Assembly (NCBI RefSeq): GCF_003952465.1
Contig: NZ_CP034448.1
Coordinates: 5,619,001-5,683,000 of the forward strand
Source of the DNA: Mesorhizobium sp. M1B.F.Ca.ET.045.04.1.1
GTDB taxonomy: Bacteria > Pseudomonadota > Alphaproteobacteria > Rhizobiales > Rhizobiaceae
Direction: 5' to 3'
DNA: 64,000 nt
The notes under the pieces are model-generated. The model saw only the letters and a program-made list of their open reading frames with translations, was not told where the DNA came from and searched no databases. Positions 40,516 through 50,124 of this stretch are shown here, one piece after another. The stretch's first letter is position 1. The number at the start of each line of letters is the position of its first letter. The translations under genes and the position numbers were made by a program.

Positions 40516-41666
40516 TCAACCCAAAGGCAGCCGCCGCCTCACGATCGCCGCATGGAAGCGCGCGCCGTGGAGCAGGCCTTCGTCGTTGAAGTCATAGGAC
40601 GGGTTGTGCAGCGGCGCGGAGTTGCCGTTGCCCATGAAGACGAAGCAGCCGGGCACCTCGTTCAGGAAGCGGGCGAAATCCTCCGAAGCCGTCATCGGCT
40701 CCGCCGCGACGCCAACGGCGTCGTCGGCCAGCAGGTCTCGGGCCGCCGCAAGCGCCTCGTCGACAAGCGCCGCGTCGTTGATCAAGGGCACGAACTCGCG
40801 CGTGTAAGTGACTTCGGCTGCTACGTTATAGGCCTGCGCCGTGCCCTCGGCGATGCGGCGCATTTCCTTCTCGATCGCCGCGCTCACCTCGGGCCGGAAG
40901 CTGCGGCAGTCGCCGAGGATGCGGGCGAGCCCGGGCAGCGCGTTGCGGGTGCCGTCGGTGATGAGCTCGGTGACCGACACGACGCCGATATCGGCCGGGC
41001 TCAAGCGCCGCGAGACGATGGTCTGCAGGTTGAGGACCAGCGCGCAGGCGGCAACCAACGTCTCCCGCCCGGCATGCGGCCGCGCCGCGTGGCCGCCAAG
41101 GCCTTTCACCACGATCTCGAAATTGTCCTCGGCCGACATGACCGGACCGCTCCGGGTCTCGAATGGCCGATGGGAAGGCCCGGCATGTTGTGCAGCCCGA
41201 AGATTTCCTCGAAGGGGAAGCGCTCGATGAGGCCGTCTTCCAGCATCGCCAGCGCGCCCCTGCCCCATTCCTCGGCCGGCTGGAAGATGAAGCGCACGGT
41301 GCCGTCGAAACCGCCTTCATCGGCAAGCAGCTTGGCCGCGCCGAGCAGCATCGCGGTGTGGCCGTCATGGCCGCAGGCATGCATGGTGCCAGGCGTTTGC
41401 GAGCGGTAGGCAGCCGTCCCCTGCTCGGCGATGCGCAGCGCATCCATGTCGGCGCGCAACGCGATCGCGCGGTTGCCGCTGCCCCTGGTCAGCGTGCCGA
41501 CGACGCCGGTGCCGCCGATGCCATCCGCCACCTCTACCCCGAAGGCGCGCAGTTTTTCCGCCACGAAAGCGGCGGTGCGCTTTTCCTCGAAGCCGAATTC
41601 GGGATGGGCGTGGAGATCATGCCGCCACGCCGTCATCTCGCGATGAAGCTCTTCGAGGTCGGTCAT
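40516..41666 (-). pseudogene. M20 amidohydrolase (hippurate hydrolase type), frameshifted
   Basis: M20D peptidase/aminoacylase that would hydrolyse N-acyl amino acids. The first frame carries ALRADMDAL, the metal site HACGHDGHTAMLLG, FQPAEEWGRGA and GLHNMPGLPIGH; at about 41162 the second frame takes over with FETRSGPVMSAEDNFEI and runs to a normal end (PLHNPSYDFNDEGLLHGA). One missing T in a TTT run explains the shift. Otherwise complete at about 385 residues. Start chosen at ATG 41666 with GAGGGGGA upstream. Probably third gene of the dpaL operon. Confidence 0.8.
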
Positions 41667-41686
41667 CTGCATTCCCCCTCTTCCAA

Positions 41687-42922
41687 TCAGTCGGCCGCCA
41701 GCCTGGCGGCGACACCGAGCAGAATGTTGGCGCCGGCGGCGACGTGGCCGGCGGCAGTGAACTCGGCCGGGTTGTGGCTGATGCCGCCGCGGCTCGGCAC
41801 GAAGATCATCGCGGACGGCGCGACGCGCGCAATCATCTGCGCATCATGCCCGGCGCCCGAGGTCATGCGGCGGCAGGAGAAGCCGTTGGCCAAGGCGCAA
41901 TCCTCGATCAGCGAAACGATGCGGGGATCGAAGGTCACCGGCGCGAAGCGCGCCAGGCGCTCGGTGCGGATCGAGACGTTCGCGCTGGTGGCGAGCCCGC
42001 CGAGGAAAGCGGCGAGCGCCGCCTCCTCTTCTCCCAAGCGCGCCTCGTCGGAATCGCGCAGGTCGACGGTGAAGGTCGCCCGCGATGGGATGACATTGAT
42101 GGCGTTCGGCTCGAAGGCGATCGTGCCGACGGTCGCGACCGTCGGTGTCGGCGAGGCGGCGGCGCGGTCCGCGAGGAAGACGATGGCGCGGGCGGCGGCG
42201 ACGCCGGCATCGCTGCGCATCGCCATCGGCGTGGTGCCGGCATGGTTGGCGACGCCGTCGATCACGATGCGCTGCCACGAAATGCCCTGCAGGTTTTCGA
42301 CCGCGCCGAGGGCGATACCCTCGCGTTCGAGCACCGGCCCCTGCTCGACATGCAGTTCGACATAGGCATGCGGATCGAGGAAGCCCGGCTCGTGAGGACC
42401 GGCATAGCCGATGCGCTCCAGCTCCTTGCCCAGCACCGAGCCGTCGGTGCCGACGGTGGCGAGCGCTTCCTCGACGTCCAAGCCGCCGGCATAGACCAGC
42501 GAGCCCATCATGTCGGGCGCATAGCGCACCCCTTCCTCATTGGTGAAGGCGGCGACCACGATCGGCCGGGCCGGAGCGAAGCCGGCCTCCTTCAGGCTCT
42601 CGATCGCCTCGAGACCGGCAAGCACGCCATAGCAGCCGTCATAGATGCCGGCATCGATCACCGTGTCGATATGCGAGCCGAGCATGACCGGCGCCTGGCC
42701 GGCATTGGTATCGTCCTGCCAGATGCCGAAGATGTTGCCGATGCGGTCGACGGCGACGTCGAGCCCTGCTTCCTGCAGCCAGGCGACGAGACGGTCGCGG
42801 CCGAGCCTGTCCATGTCCGAAGCCGCGACGCGGACCAGGCGGCCTTGTTCATCGCGGCCGAGGCGGCCGAGCTCCTCGATGTGGCCGATGAGGCGGTCGG
42901 CGTTGATCGTCAGATTGCTCAT
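41687..42922 (-). CDS. M20-family Zn hydrolase (carbamoylase/allantoate amidohydrolase type)
   Basis: 411 residues of the hydantoinase/carbamoylase family, which removes N-carbamoyl or ureido groups from amino-acid-like substrates. Metal ligands: MLGSHIDTV (His84), DAGIYDGCYGVLAGLEA (Asp95), FTNEEGVRY (Glu130), ELHVEQGP (His193 region) and the late SGAGHDAQ. Its ATG overlaps the stop of the lyase gene upstream, so translation is coupled. Context suggests turnover of a carbamoyl or acyl diamino acid. Confidence 0.88.
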   Translation of the reverse strand: MSNLTINADRLIGHIEELGRLGRDEQGRLVRVAASDMDRLGRDRLVAWLQEAGLDVAVDRIGNIFGIWQDDTNAGQAPVMLGSHIDTVIDAGIYDGCYGVLAGLEAIESLKEAGFAPARPIVVAAFTNEEGVRYAPDMMGSLVYAGGLDVEEALATVGTDGSVLGKELERIGYAGPHEPGFLDPHAYVELHVEQGPVLEREGIALGAVENLQGISWQRIVIDGVANHAGTTPMAMRSDAGVAAARAIVFLADRAAASPTPTVATVGTIAFEPNAINVIPSRATFTVDLRDSDEARLGEEEAALAAFLGGLATSANVSIRTERLARFAPVTFDPRIVSLIEDCALANGFSCRRMTSGAGHDAQMIARVAPSAMIFVPSRGGISHNPAEFTAAGHVAAGANILLGVAARLAAD

Positions 42923-44121
42923 GCCGGCTGCCGTGCCCGCGCGACGTCTTCAGGCGCCATCCCGACCAGTTCGGCATAGCGGCCTGAGTCGGTGGCGCCC
43001 TCGGAGTTGATGATGAGCACGCGGGAGCTGGAGCCGAGGCCAAGGGCTCCCCGCATCTCCTTGTCTCCGGCGGCGCGGATCAATCCGGCAAGCCCTGCGC
43101 CGCCGCTCTCGCCGGAGACGATCGCCGGATCGTTGCCGGCAGGGCGCGCCAGCCGGTTCATCACCGCGACCGCGTCCTGCTCGTCCACCGTCATGAAGGC
43201 ATCGCCGAGGCGCGACAGCACGCGCCAGGCGACCAGCGACGGCTCATGGCATTCGAGCATCGCCATGACGGTCGGTTGCTCATGCGGGATTTTTACCGGA
43301 CGCCCGGCCTCGGCGGTGGCGTAGATGCACGCCGCCCGCGCGGGCTCGACCACAATGACCTTCGGCCGCTCTCCGCCGAACAGGATCGCCAGATGGCCGG
43401 CAATCGCCGCGGCAAAGCCGCCTACGCCGGCCTGCAGGAAGACATGGGTGGGCCGCTCGGGCATGCGCTTCAACGCCTCGCGCACGATCACCGTATAGCC
43501 CTGCATGACCAGGCCGGGGATGCGCTCATAGCCCGGCCAGGACGTGTCGGAGACCACCGTCCAGCCGCGCTCGGCGGCGATGCGGGCGGCCTCGCGCACC
43601 GAATGATCGTAGCCACCCTCGACGCGCACCATCTCGGCGCCGAAGCGAGCGATGGCGGCTACGCGCTCGGCGCTGACCCCCGTATGAACGAAGACCACCG
43701 AGCGTGCGCCGACGAGGCCGGCGCCCTGCGCTACCGAGCGGCCGTGATTGCCGTCGGTGGCGCAGCAGAAGGTCATTTGCGCCGCGATCGCGCGCACGCT
43801 TGCGTCGCCGATCTCGCCGACATCGACGGCGCGGCCGAGCCGCTTGCCGGCCTCTTCCAGCACCAGCCGCATGACGGCATAGGCGCCGCCCAGCGCCTTG
43901 AAGCTGCCGAGGCCAAGGCGCTTGCCCTCGTCCTTGACGTGCAGCGAGCCGATGCCGAGCTCGCCCGCCAGCGCCGGCAGGGCATGCTGGGGCGTCTCGA
44001 CATGATTGTCGCGCACTTTGAGATAGCGCTCGGCCTGGTCGGCGCCGGCTATACCGAGGGCGGCGGAATCGGCCGCCACCAGCGGTTGGTTATGTTCGGG
44101 ACGTTGGTTGAGCAGCATCAT
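42919..44121 (-). CDS. dpaL: Diaminopropionate ammonia-lyase
   Basis: 400-residue PLP enzyme converting 2,3-diaminopropionate to pyruvate and ammonia. Fold-type II landmarks: LGLGSFKALGGAYAV with Lys75 forming the Schiff base, CCATDGNHGRSVAQGAG, QAGVGGFAAAIAG, and SGESGGAGLAGL near residue 340. First gene of a three-gene operon with two M20 hydrolases, and divergent from an Lrp-type regulator. ATG 44121 or 44118 could be used. Confidence 0.92.
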   Translation of the reverse strand: MMLLNQRPEHNQPLVAADSAALGIAGADQAERYLKVRDNHVETPQHALPALAGELGIGSLHVKDEGKRLGLGSFKALGGAYAVMRLVLEEAGKRLGRAVDVGEIGDASVRAIAAQMTFCCATDGNHGRSVAQGAGLVGARSVVFVHTGVSAERVAAIARFGAEMVRVEGGYDHSVREAARIAAERGWTVVSDTSWPGYERIPGLVMQGYTVIVREALKRMPERPTHVFLQAGVGGFAAAIAGHLAILFGGERPKVIVVEPARAACIYATAEAGRPVKIPHEQPTVMAMLECHEPSLVAWRVLSRLGDAFMTVDEQDAVAVMNRLARPAGNDPAIVSGESGGAGLAGLIRAAGDKEMRGALGLGSSSRVLIINSEGATDSGRYAELVGMAPEDVARARQPA

Positions 44122-44221
44122 GGCTCTTTTCTCCGAAGCGCTGAACTCTATTGCGGAGCGATCGAGAATTGCGCTCTGTTTCGGCCATCTGATTGCAAGT
44201 TTGTTTCATTTGGATGCCGCC

Positions 44222-44680
44222 ATGCCAAAATCTCCTGACCTCGACGCCTTCGACCGCGCAATCCTTGCCATCCTGCAGAAGGACAACACCACGCCGCAGC
44301 GCGCGATCGGCGAAGCGGTGAACCTGTCGGCGCCGGCCGTGCAGCGGCGCATCAGGCGCATGGAGGAGCGTGGCGTCATCCGCGCCAATGTGGCGCTGGT
44401 CGATCCGGCCAAGGTCGGCCACCCGATCACCATCTTCGTCGAGGTGGAGGTCGAGAGCGAACGGGCCGAACTGATCGACGCCGCCAAGCGCGGCTTCGCC
44501 GCGGTGCCGGAAGTGCAGCAGTGCTACTACGTGACCGGCGAGGCCGATTTCATCCTCGTCGTCACCGTGGCGACGATGGCCGACTACGAGGCGCTGACCA
44601 GGCGACTGTTCTTCGAGAACAACAACGTCAAAAGGTTCCGCACCTTCGTCGCGATGGGGATGGAGGTGCCGGTGGGGTGA
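44222..44680 (+). CDS. Lrp/AsnC-family regulator
   Basis: 152 residues: winged HTH (DAFDRAILAILQKDNTTP, SAPAVQRRIRRMEERGV) and RAM domain (VEVESERAELIDAAKR, CYYVTGEADFILVVTV). It is divergent from dpaL across 100 bases and probably regulates that operon in response to an amino acid. The upstream in-frame extension to 44108 overlaps the promoter and is not used. Confidence 0.9.
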   Translation: MPKSPDLDAFDRAILAILQKDNTTPQRAIGEAVNLSAPAVQRRIRRMEERGVIRANVALVDPAKVGHPITIFVEVEVESERAELIDAAKRGFAAVPEVQQCYYVTGEADFILVVTVATMADYEALTRRLFFENNNVKRFRTFVAMGMEVPVG

Positions 44681-44687
44681 GCTGCTG

Positions 44688-44842
44688 ATCTCCCCCCTTG
44701 AGGGGGAGATGTCGCCGAAGGCGACAGAGGGGGTCGTCTCACGTAGAGCTCGACGTCGTCGCACGTCGAGCAAGGGCGTCGGCGCTCTACGCGAGGCGAC
44801 CCCCTCTGGCCCGCCGGCCATTTCCCCCTCAAGGGGGGAGAG
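44688..44842. repeat. Palindromic repeat element, family C
   Basis: 155-base element: ATCTCCCCCCTTGAGGGGGA, GTCGCCGAAGGCGAC hairpin, AGAGGGGGTCG; then a variable loop, CGACCCCCTCT and TTTCCCCCTCAAGGGGGG. Other copies at 11695, 13143, 54294, 58354, 59136 and 60870. Confidence 0.85.
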
Positions 44843-44851
44843 TCCCGGCGC

Positions 44852-45817
44852 TCAACCTCCCCGCCCCAGCCACCTTGCATAAACCTCCCCCACAATGCCG
44901 CGCCGGAAGATCAGCACGCAGACCATGAAGATCAGCCCTGTTGCGATCGTCACCGGGAAGCCGGACGTCGCAAGCGTGTTTTCCAGGCCGACGACAAGGC
45001 CGGCGCCGGCCACCGGGCCGACCATGGTGCCGATGCCGCCGAGGAGCGTCATCAGGATGACCTCGCCCGACATCTGCCAGGTGACGTCGGTGAGCGTGGC
45101 GAACTGGAAGACGATCGCCTTCAGCGCGCCGGCGAGGCCGGCAAGGGCTGCCGACATGACGAAGGCGGCGAGCTTGTAGCGGCCGACCGAGTAGCCGAGC
45201 GAAATGGCGCGGTTCTCGTTCTCTCTTATTGAGCGCAGGATCATGCCGAAGGGCGAGTTGACGATGCGCCAGATGGCGAAGACGCCGATCAGGAAGATTG
45301 CGAGCACGAAGAAGTACATGTTCATCGGCACGTTGAGGTCGAGGACGCCGAAGAGATGGCCGCGCTCGACGCCCTGGATGCCGTCCTCGCCTTCGGTGAA
45401 GGGCGCCTGCACGCAGAAGAAATAGAACATCTGCGCCATCGCGAGCGTGATCATCGCAAAATAGATGCCCTGCCGGCGGATGGCGAGGAAGCCGACGACA
45501 AGGCCCATTGCCGCCGCGCCCGCGGTGCCGAGCAGGATGCCGGCCTCCGGCGGCCAGCCCCAGGCCTTCACCGCATAGGCACAGAAATAGGCGGCGCCGC
45601 CGAAGAACGCGGCGTGGCCGAAGGAAAGCAGGCCGGTGTAGCCGAGGAGTAGGTTGAAGGCGCAGGCGAAGAGTGCGAAGCACAGCATCTTCATCACGAA
45701 GATCGGGTAGATGAGGAAGGGCGCGGCGACGAGCGCCACGATCCCCAGCGCCACAAGCGCCCGTTCCAGCCGGACGGAGGCAGCGGCGCGCTCTGCGTGA
45801 AGGGTCGCCTCGCTCAT
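44852..45817 (-). CDS. livM: Branched-chain amino acid type ABC permease, LivM
   Basis: 321-residue inner-membrane permease with 8-9 helices and the LivM landmarks LLLGYTGLLSFGHAAFFG, AIRRQGIYFAMITLAMAQ, SPFGMILRSIRENENRA and the late TLLGGIGTMVGPVAGA. Last gene of a five-gene importer operon; separated by one base from LivH. Uptake substrate is probably an amino acid or related compound; proximity to the dpaL operon is suggestive only. Confidence 0.92.
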   Translation of the reverse strand: MSEATLHAERAAASVRLERALVALGIVALVAAPFLIYPIFVMKMLCFALFACAFNLLLGYTGLLSFGHAAFFGGAAYFCAYAVKAWGWPPEAGILLGTAGAAAMGLVVGFLAIRRQGIYFAMITLAMAQMFYFFCVQAPFTEGEDGIQGVERGHLFGVLDLNVPMNMYFFVLAIFLIGVFAIWRIVNSPFGMILRSIRENENRAISLGYSVGRYKLAAFVMSAALAGLAGALKAIVFQFATLTDVTWQMSGEVILMTLLGGIGTMVGPVAGAGLVVGLENTLATSGFPVTIATGLIFMVCVLIFRRGIVGEVYARWLGRGG

Positions 45818-45818
45818 C

Positions 45819-46706
45819 TCAGGCGTCCCTTCCGAACAGGCCGGCGGGCCTGAGCAGCAGCACGATCGCCATGATGACGAAGACGACGAGGTTCGAGGCT
45901 TCCGGATAAAAAACCTTGGTCAGGCCCTCGGCGAGGCCGAGCATGTAGCCGGTGACGATGGCGCCGAGGATCGAGCCCATGCCGCCGACCACGACGACGG
46001 CGAAGACGACGATGATCAGGTCCGAGCCCATTAGCGGGCTGACCTGATAGACGGGTGCAGCAAGGATGCCGGCCAGCCCCGCAAGGGCGGCGCCCAGGCC
46101 GTAGGTAAGCGTGAGCAGCAGCGGCACGTTGACCCCGAAGGCCTGGACGAGCTCGGGGTTTTCGGTCGCGGCGCGCAGGTAGGAGCCGAGCCTGGTCTTT
46201 TCGATCAAGAGCCAGGTGCCGATGCAGACGATGAGCGAGGCCACCACCACCCAGCCGCGATAGTTGGGCAGGAACATGAAGCCGAGATTGGTGCCGCCGG
46301 CGAGCAGCGCCGGCACGGCGTATGGGTTGCCGGAAACGCCGTAGTAGAAGCGGAACACGCCTTCGATGACCAAGGCGAGCCCGAAGGTGAAGAGCAGGCC
46401 GTAAAGCGGGTCGAGGCGGTAGAGCCGCGACAGCGCGAGGCGTTCGACCACGATGCCAAACAGGCCGACGGCCAAAGGCACGATGACCAGCGCCGGCCAG
46501 TAGCCGATGCCGAGATGGACAAGCAGCAGATAGCCGATGAAGGCGCCGAGCATATAAAGGGCGCCGTGGGCGAAATTGATGATGCGCAGCAGGCCGAAGA
46601 TGACCGCAAGGCCGAGGCTGAGCATGGCGTAGAAGGAGCCGTTGATCAGGCCGACCAGGAGCTGCCCGAGCAAGGCCTGGATGGGAATGCCGAAGATCAT
46701 GGTCAT
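45819..46706 (-). CDS. livH: Branched-chain amino acid type ABC permease, LivH
   Basis: 295 residues, 8 helices. Landmarks: LVGLINGSFYAMLSLGLAVI, LRIINFAHGALYMLGAF, LRAATENPELVQAFGVN and VVVGGMGSILGAIVTGY. Partner of LivM in the transmembrane channel. 7 bases after LivF. Confidence 0.93.
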   Translation of the reverse strand: MTMIFGIPIQALLGQLLVGLINGSFYAMLSLGLAVIFGLLRIINFAHGALYMLGAFIGYLLLVHLGIGYWPALVIVPLAVGLFGIVVERLALSRLYRLDPLYGLLFTFGLALVIEGVFRFYYGVSGNPYAVPALLAGGTNLGFMFLPNYRGWVVVASLIVCIGTWLLIEKTRLGSYLRAATENPELVQAFGVNVPLLLTLTYGLGAALAGLAGILAAPVYQVSPLMGSDLIIVVFAVVVVGGMGSILGAIVTGYMLGLAEGLTKVFYPEASNLVVFVIMAIVLLLRPAGLFGRDA

Positions 46707-46713
46707 GGCGTGA

Positions 46714-47418
46714 TCATACCCCCAGCACCTCGTGCAGTTTCTCGGTGTGCGCGGAAAGCTGCCCGACCGGGAAGCCTTCCACCACCTTGCCGTGGTCCAT
46801 CAGGTAAAAACGGTCGGCAATGCGGGCGGCGAAGCGGAAATTCTGCTCGACCAGAAGGATCGTCATGCCGCGCTTCTTCAGCGTCGCCAGCAACTCGCCG
46901 ATGCGCTGGACGATGACGGGCGCCAGCCCTTCCGTCGGCTCGTCGAGCAAAAGCATCTCGACGCCAGTGCGAAGAATGCGCGCGATCGCCAGCATCTGCT
47001 GCTCGCCGCCTGACAGTTTTGTGCCCTGGCTGTTGCGGCGCTCCTTGAGGTTCGGAAAAAGCTCGAAGATCTCCTCCACGCTCATGCCGCCCTTGGCCAC
47101 CACCGGCGGCAGGATCAGGTTCTCGTCGACGGTGAGCGTGGCGAAGATGCCGCGCTCCTCCGGCACGAAGCCGATGCCCTGATGGGCGACGCGGTGCAGC
47201 GGCAGGCGGATCAGGTCCTTGCCGTTGAAGGTGACGGAGCCGGTGCGCTTGCGGATCAGCCCCATGATGGCGCGCAGCGTGGTGGTCTTGCCGACGCCGT
47301 TGCGGCCGAGCAGGGTCACAGTCTCGCCGCGTGAGACTTCGAGGTTGACGCCATGCAGCGCATGGCCTTCGCCATACCAGGCGTGGAGATCGCGCACGGC
47401 CAGCAGCGGCTCACTCAT
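46714..47418 (-). CDS. livF: ABC transporter ATPase, LivF
   Basis: 234 residues. Walker A GRNGVGKTTT, signature LSGGEQQML, Walker B LLLDEPTEGLAP and the LivF-type FVPEERGIF. The ATG at 47418 overlaps the LivG stop by 8 bases. One of two ATPases driving the LivHM channel. Confidence 0.93.
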   Translation of the reverse strand: MSEPLLAVRDLHAWYGEGHALHGVNLEVSRGETVTLLGRNGVGKTTTLRAIMGLIRKRTGSVTFNGKDLIRLPLHRVAHQGIGFVPEERGIFATLTVDENLILPPVVAKGGMSVEEIFELFPNLKERRNSQGTKLSGGEQQMLAIARILRTGVEMLLLDEPTEGLAPVIVQRIGELLATLKKRGMTILLVEQNFRFAARIADRFYLMDHGKVVEGFPVGQLSAHTEKLHEVLGV

Positions 47419-48211
47419 GCTCGGTTCCCATGTAAGCGACGCGCACGCGCTCGTCCTGGCTGACGGAGGCGTAGTCGCCGGCGGCGAGCACCTGGCCGCG
47501 CTGCATGACGGTAATCCAGTCGCAGAGATCGGCGACAACGGTGAGGTTGTGCTCGACCATCAGCACGGCGCGGTCTCTTGCCAGCGAGCGGATGATGCCC
47601 GAGATCATGCCGACATCCTCATGCCCCATGCCGGCCATCGGCTCGTCGAGCAGAAGCACCTTGGGGTCCAGCGCCAGCGTGGTGGCGATCTCCAGCACGC
47701 GCTTGCGGCCATAGGAGAGATCGCCGGCCAAACGATGCGCGGCATCGTCGAGACCGACGATGGCGAGCAGCTCGCGCGCCCTTGGCGTCAGCTGGTCCAG
47801 CGCCGAGACCGGGCGCCAGAACTGGTAGCCCAACCCGCCCGGGCGCTGCAGCGCGACGCGCACATTGTCGAGGACGCTCAGATGCGGGAAGATCGCCGAG
47901 ATCTGGAAGGAGCGGACCAGCCCCATGCGCGCCACACGCGCCGGCGGCGTGCGGGTGATGTCGATGCCGAGCAATTCGATCGTGCCGCTGGTTGGCTGCA
48001 GGAATTTCGTCAACAGGTTGAAGATGGTGGTCTTGCCGGCGCCGTTCGGGCCGATGAGCGCGTGAATCTTTGCGTGATGGACGTCGAGATCGACATCCTT
48101 CACCGCGACGAACCCGGCGAAGTCGCGGCGCAGGCCGCGAGCGGAAAGCACGACCCGCGGCATCTGTTCCGTGCCGTCCGAGCGGACGGCGGTGGCGGTC
48201 TCGAGCGTCAC
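47411..48211 (-). CDS. livG: ABC transporter ATPase, LivG
   Basis: 266 residues from a GTG at 48211 that overlaps the stop of the binding-protein gene (GTGA). Walker A GPNGAGKTT, GLVRSFQISAIFPHL Q-loop, signature LSYGRKRVLE (variant of LSGGQ), Walker B VLLLDEPMAGM. A short polar N-terminal extension of about 20 residues precedes the domain; an inner Met (MPRVVLSARG) is an alternative start. Confidence 0.92.
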   Translation of the reverse strand: MTLETATAVRSDGTEQMPRVVLSARGLRRDFAGFVAVKDVDLDVHHAKIHALIGPNGAGKTTIFNLLTKFLQPTSGTIELLGIDITRTPPARVARMGLVRSFQISAIFPHLSVLDNVRVALQRPGGLGYQFWRPVSALDQLTPRARELLAIVGLDDAAHRLAGDLSYGRKRVLEIATTLALDPKVLLLDEPMAGMGHEDVGMISGIIRSLARDRAVLMVEHNLTVVADLCDWITVMQRGQVLAAGDYASVSQDERVRVAYMGTEHE

Positions 48212-49416
48212 TTGGTGACGAGCGGGCAGCCGCTGTCCTCAGCCTTCATGAAGGCCTTGTCGCCGGGAATGGTCGCCAGATAGGTGTAGTAGTCCCAGTC
48301 CTTCTTCGACTCTTCCGGCTTCTTGACCTGGTAGAGATACATGTCGTGCACCATCGAGCCATCGGCCTGCACCTTGCCGTTGACAGTGAACACATCGTTG
48401 ACCGGCATCTCGTGCAGCTGCTTGGCAACCGCCTCTGTCTCGTCGGTGCCGGCCTTGTCGATGGCCTTGAGATACTGCGTCACCGCCGAGTAGGTGCCGG
48501 CCTGGATCATGTTCGGCATTCGGTTGGTGCGCTTGAAGAATTTTTGCGCGAAATCGCGGCTGACGTCGTCGCGATCCCAGTAATAGCCTTCGGTCAGCAC
48601 CACGCCCTGCGCCGCCTGCAGGCCCAGCCCATGCACTTCGGCGAGCGTGAACAGAAGGGCGGCCAGCCGCTGGCCGCCGGCGACGATGCCGAACTCGGCC
48701 GCCTGCTTGATCGAGTTGGAGGTGTCGAGGCCGGCATTGGCCAGGCCGATGATCTTGGCGCCGGAGGACTGCGCCTGCAGCAGGAAGGACGAATAGTCGG
48801 TGGAGCCCAGCGGATAGCGCACCTCGCCCAGCACCTTGCCGCCGCTTGCTTCAACGAGCTTGGCGGTCTGATCCTTCAGCGAATAGCCGAAGGCGTAGTC
48901 GACGGTGATGAAATACCAGCTGTCGCCGCCCTGCTCGACCAGCGCGCCGCCGGTGCCGACAGCCTGGGAGTGCGTGTCATAGGCCCAGTGGAAGCCATAG
49001 GGCGAGCACTGCTTGCCGGTGAGGTCGGTCGAGGCGGCGCCAGTGACGATGTCAATCTTCTTCTTTTCCTTGGAAAGCCCCTGGACGGCGAGCGCCACGG
49101 AAGACGTCGTAAGCTCCATGATCGCGTCGACCTGCTCGGTGTCATACCATTGGCGCGCGATGTTGGAGGCGATGTCCGGCTTGTTCTGGTGGTCGGCGCT
49201 GACGATCTCGATCGGCGCGCCCTGCACCTTGCCGCCGAAATCCTCGACCGCCATCTTGGCGGCCTCGACCGACCATTTGCCGCCGAAATCGGCATAGACG
49301 CCGGACTGGTCGTTCAAGATGCCGATCTTGACCTTGCCGTCGGAAATTTCGCCAGCCGCCGCCGGCATTGCGGATGCCGCAATGAGCGCGGCCGAGACGA
49401 GATAGGATGCTTTCAC
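48208..49416 (-). CDS. Periplasmic amino-acid-type binding protein (LivK-like)
   Basis: 402 residues: signal peptide KASYLVSAALIAASAMPAAA from a GTG at 49416 (GGGAGGAA upstream), then a type I periplasmic binding fold (KIGILNDQSGVYADFGG, WYFITVDYAFGYSLKDQTAK). It delivers substrate to the LivHMGF complex. This branch often binds aromatic or amide compounds as well as branched-chain amino acids, so the ligand is open. First gene of the operon. Confidence 0.92.
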   Translation of the reverse strand: MKASYLVSAALIAASAMPAAAGEISDGKVKIGILNDQSGVYADFGGKWSVEAAKMAVEDFGGKVQGAPIEIVSADHQNKPDIASNIARQWYDTEQVDAIMELTTSSVALAVQGLSKEKKKIDIVTGAASTDLTGKQCSPYGFHWAYDTHSQAVGTGGALVEQGGDSWYFITVDYAFGYSLKDQTAKLVEASGGKVLGEVRYPLGSTDYSSFLLQAQSSGAKIIGLANAGLDTSNSIKQAAEFGIVAGGQRLAALLFTLAEVHGLGLQAAQGVVLTEGYYWDRDDVSRDFAQKFFKRTNRMPNMIQAGTYSAVTQYLKAIDKAGTDETEAVAKQLHEMPVNDVFTVNGKVQADGSMVHDMYLYQVKKPEESKKDWDYYTYLATIPGDKAFMKAEDSGCPLVTK

Positions 49417-49707
49417 TGGTGGTTCCTCCCTTGTGGCCAACCACGTCAAACGCGGCGGGCCTCGCAATGGTTCAACAGTTCCGTCGGATTCTGGATTGAC
49501 GCCTCGATCCCGCCTGCCACTCCTCTTCTTGCGGGACTGCTCGTTTTGCGGCTGGGCTGCCGCGTGCACTGGGTGCGCGAAAGCGAGCCTAGCATCACAT
49601 TTCACGGGCCGAGAATGCTATTTTCGTAGCATGGCGGATGGACGGGATGACCAGTTGCCGGAGACGATCAAGAGGCGGTCATGTGGTGATGAAACGCCCT
49701 GGGAAGG

Positions 49708-50124
49708 TTAAGCGCGAGCGGCGGCTTCCTTATCCTTTTTGTTGCCCTGGTCGGCCAAGTGGTAAGGAACGAGCAGGACCTCTGCGGGGATATGCCACTC
49801 ACGATTGAGCTTGAAAGCCATGTCCATCGTCAGCGCTCGCTTGCGGGCTAGAATCTCAGATGCGCGCGACGCTGACCCGAGCAGCTTTACCAGCGCGTGC
49901 CTGCTGAGACTGGCCATCTCCATATGAGCAGTGATCGCGTCCACCGGGTCGGTTTCCGCGATAGGGTAGTGTTTTGCCTCGTATGCTTCGATGAGTTCAG
50001 CAAGAACATCGAAACGATCAGCGTCAGGCGTGCCGGGAACGGGCTCCTTGTCAAAATAGCGAGTGATCTCCGCAATCGCCCAATCGTAATCGGCTTCGGT
50101 CCTAATGGGTCGGATGTTGTCCAT
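49708..50124 (-). CDS. HigA-type antitoxin (orphan)
   Basis: 138 residues: helical N terminus (TEADYDWAIAEITRYFD, FDVLAELIEAYEAKHYPI) and a C-terminal HTH (MEMASLSRHALVKLLGS, ASEILARKRALTMDMAFKL), the plan of HigA-family antitoxins. Its ATG overlaps a TGA in TGATG, as in HigBA operons, but only a stub of the toxin remains upstream. Confidence 0.85.
   Translation of the reverse strand: MDNIRPIRTEADYDWAIAEITRYFDKEPVPGTPDADRFDVLAELIEAYEAKHYPIAETDPVDAITAHMEMASLSRHALVKLLGSASRASEILARKRALTMDMAFKLNREWHIPAEVLLVPYHLADQGNKKDKEAAARA

Noticed and set aside
41163..42979. Long plus-strand open frames over the hydrolase region
   Set aside because: They are antisense to clear M20 hydrolase genes and have histidine/arginine/aspartate-rich composition unlike real proteins; high G+C makes such shadows common.
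48070..49629. 519-codon plus-strand open frame
   Set aside because: Antisense to the binding protein gene, whose signal peptide and fold are unambiguous.
49631..49711. 26-codon frame before the antitoxin end
   Set aside because: Too short, no ribosome site and no resemblance to known peptides.
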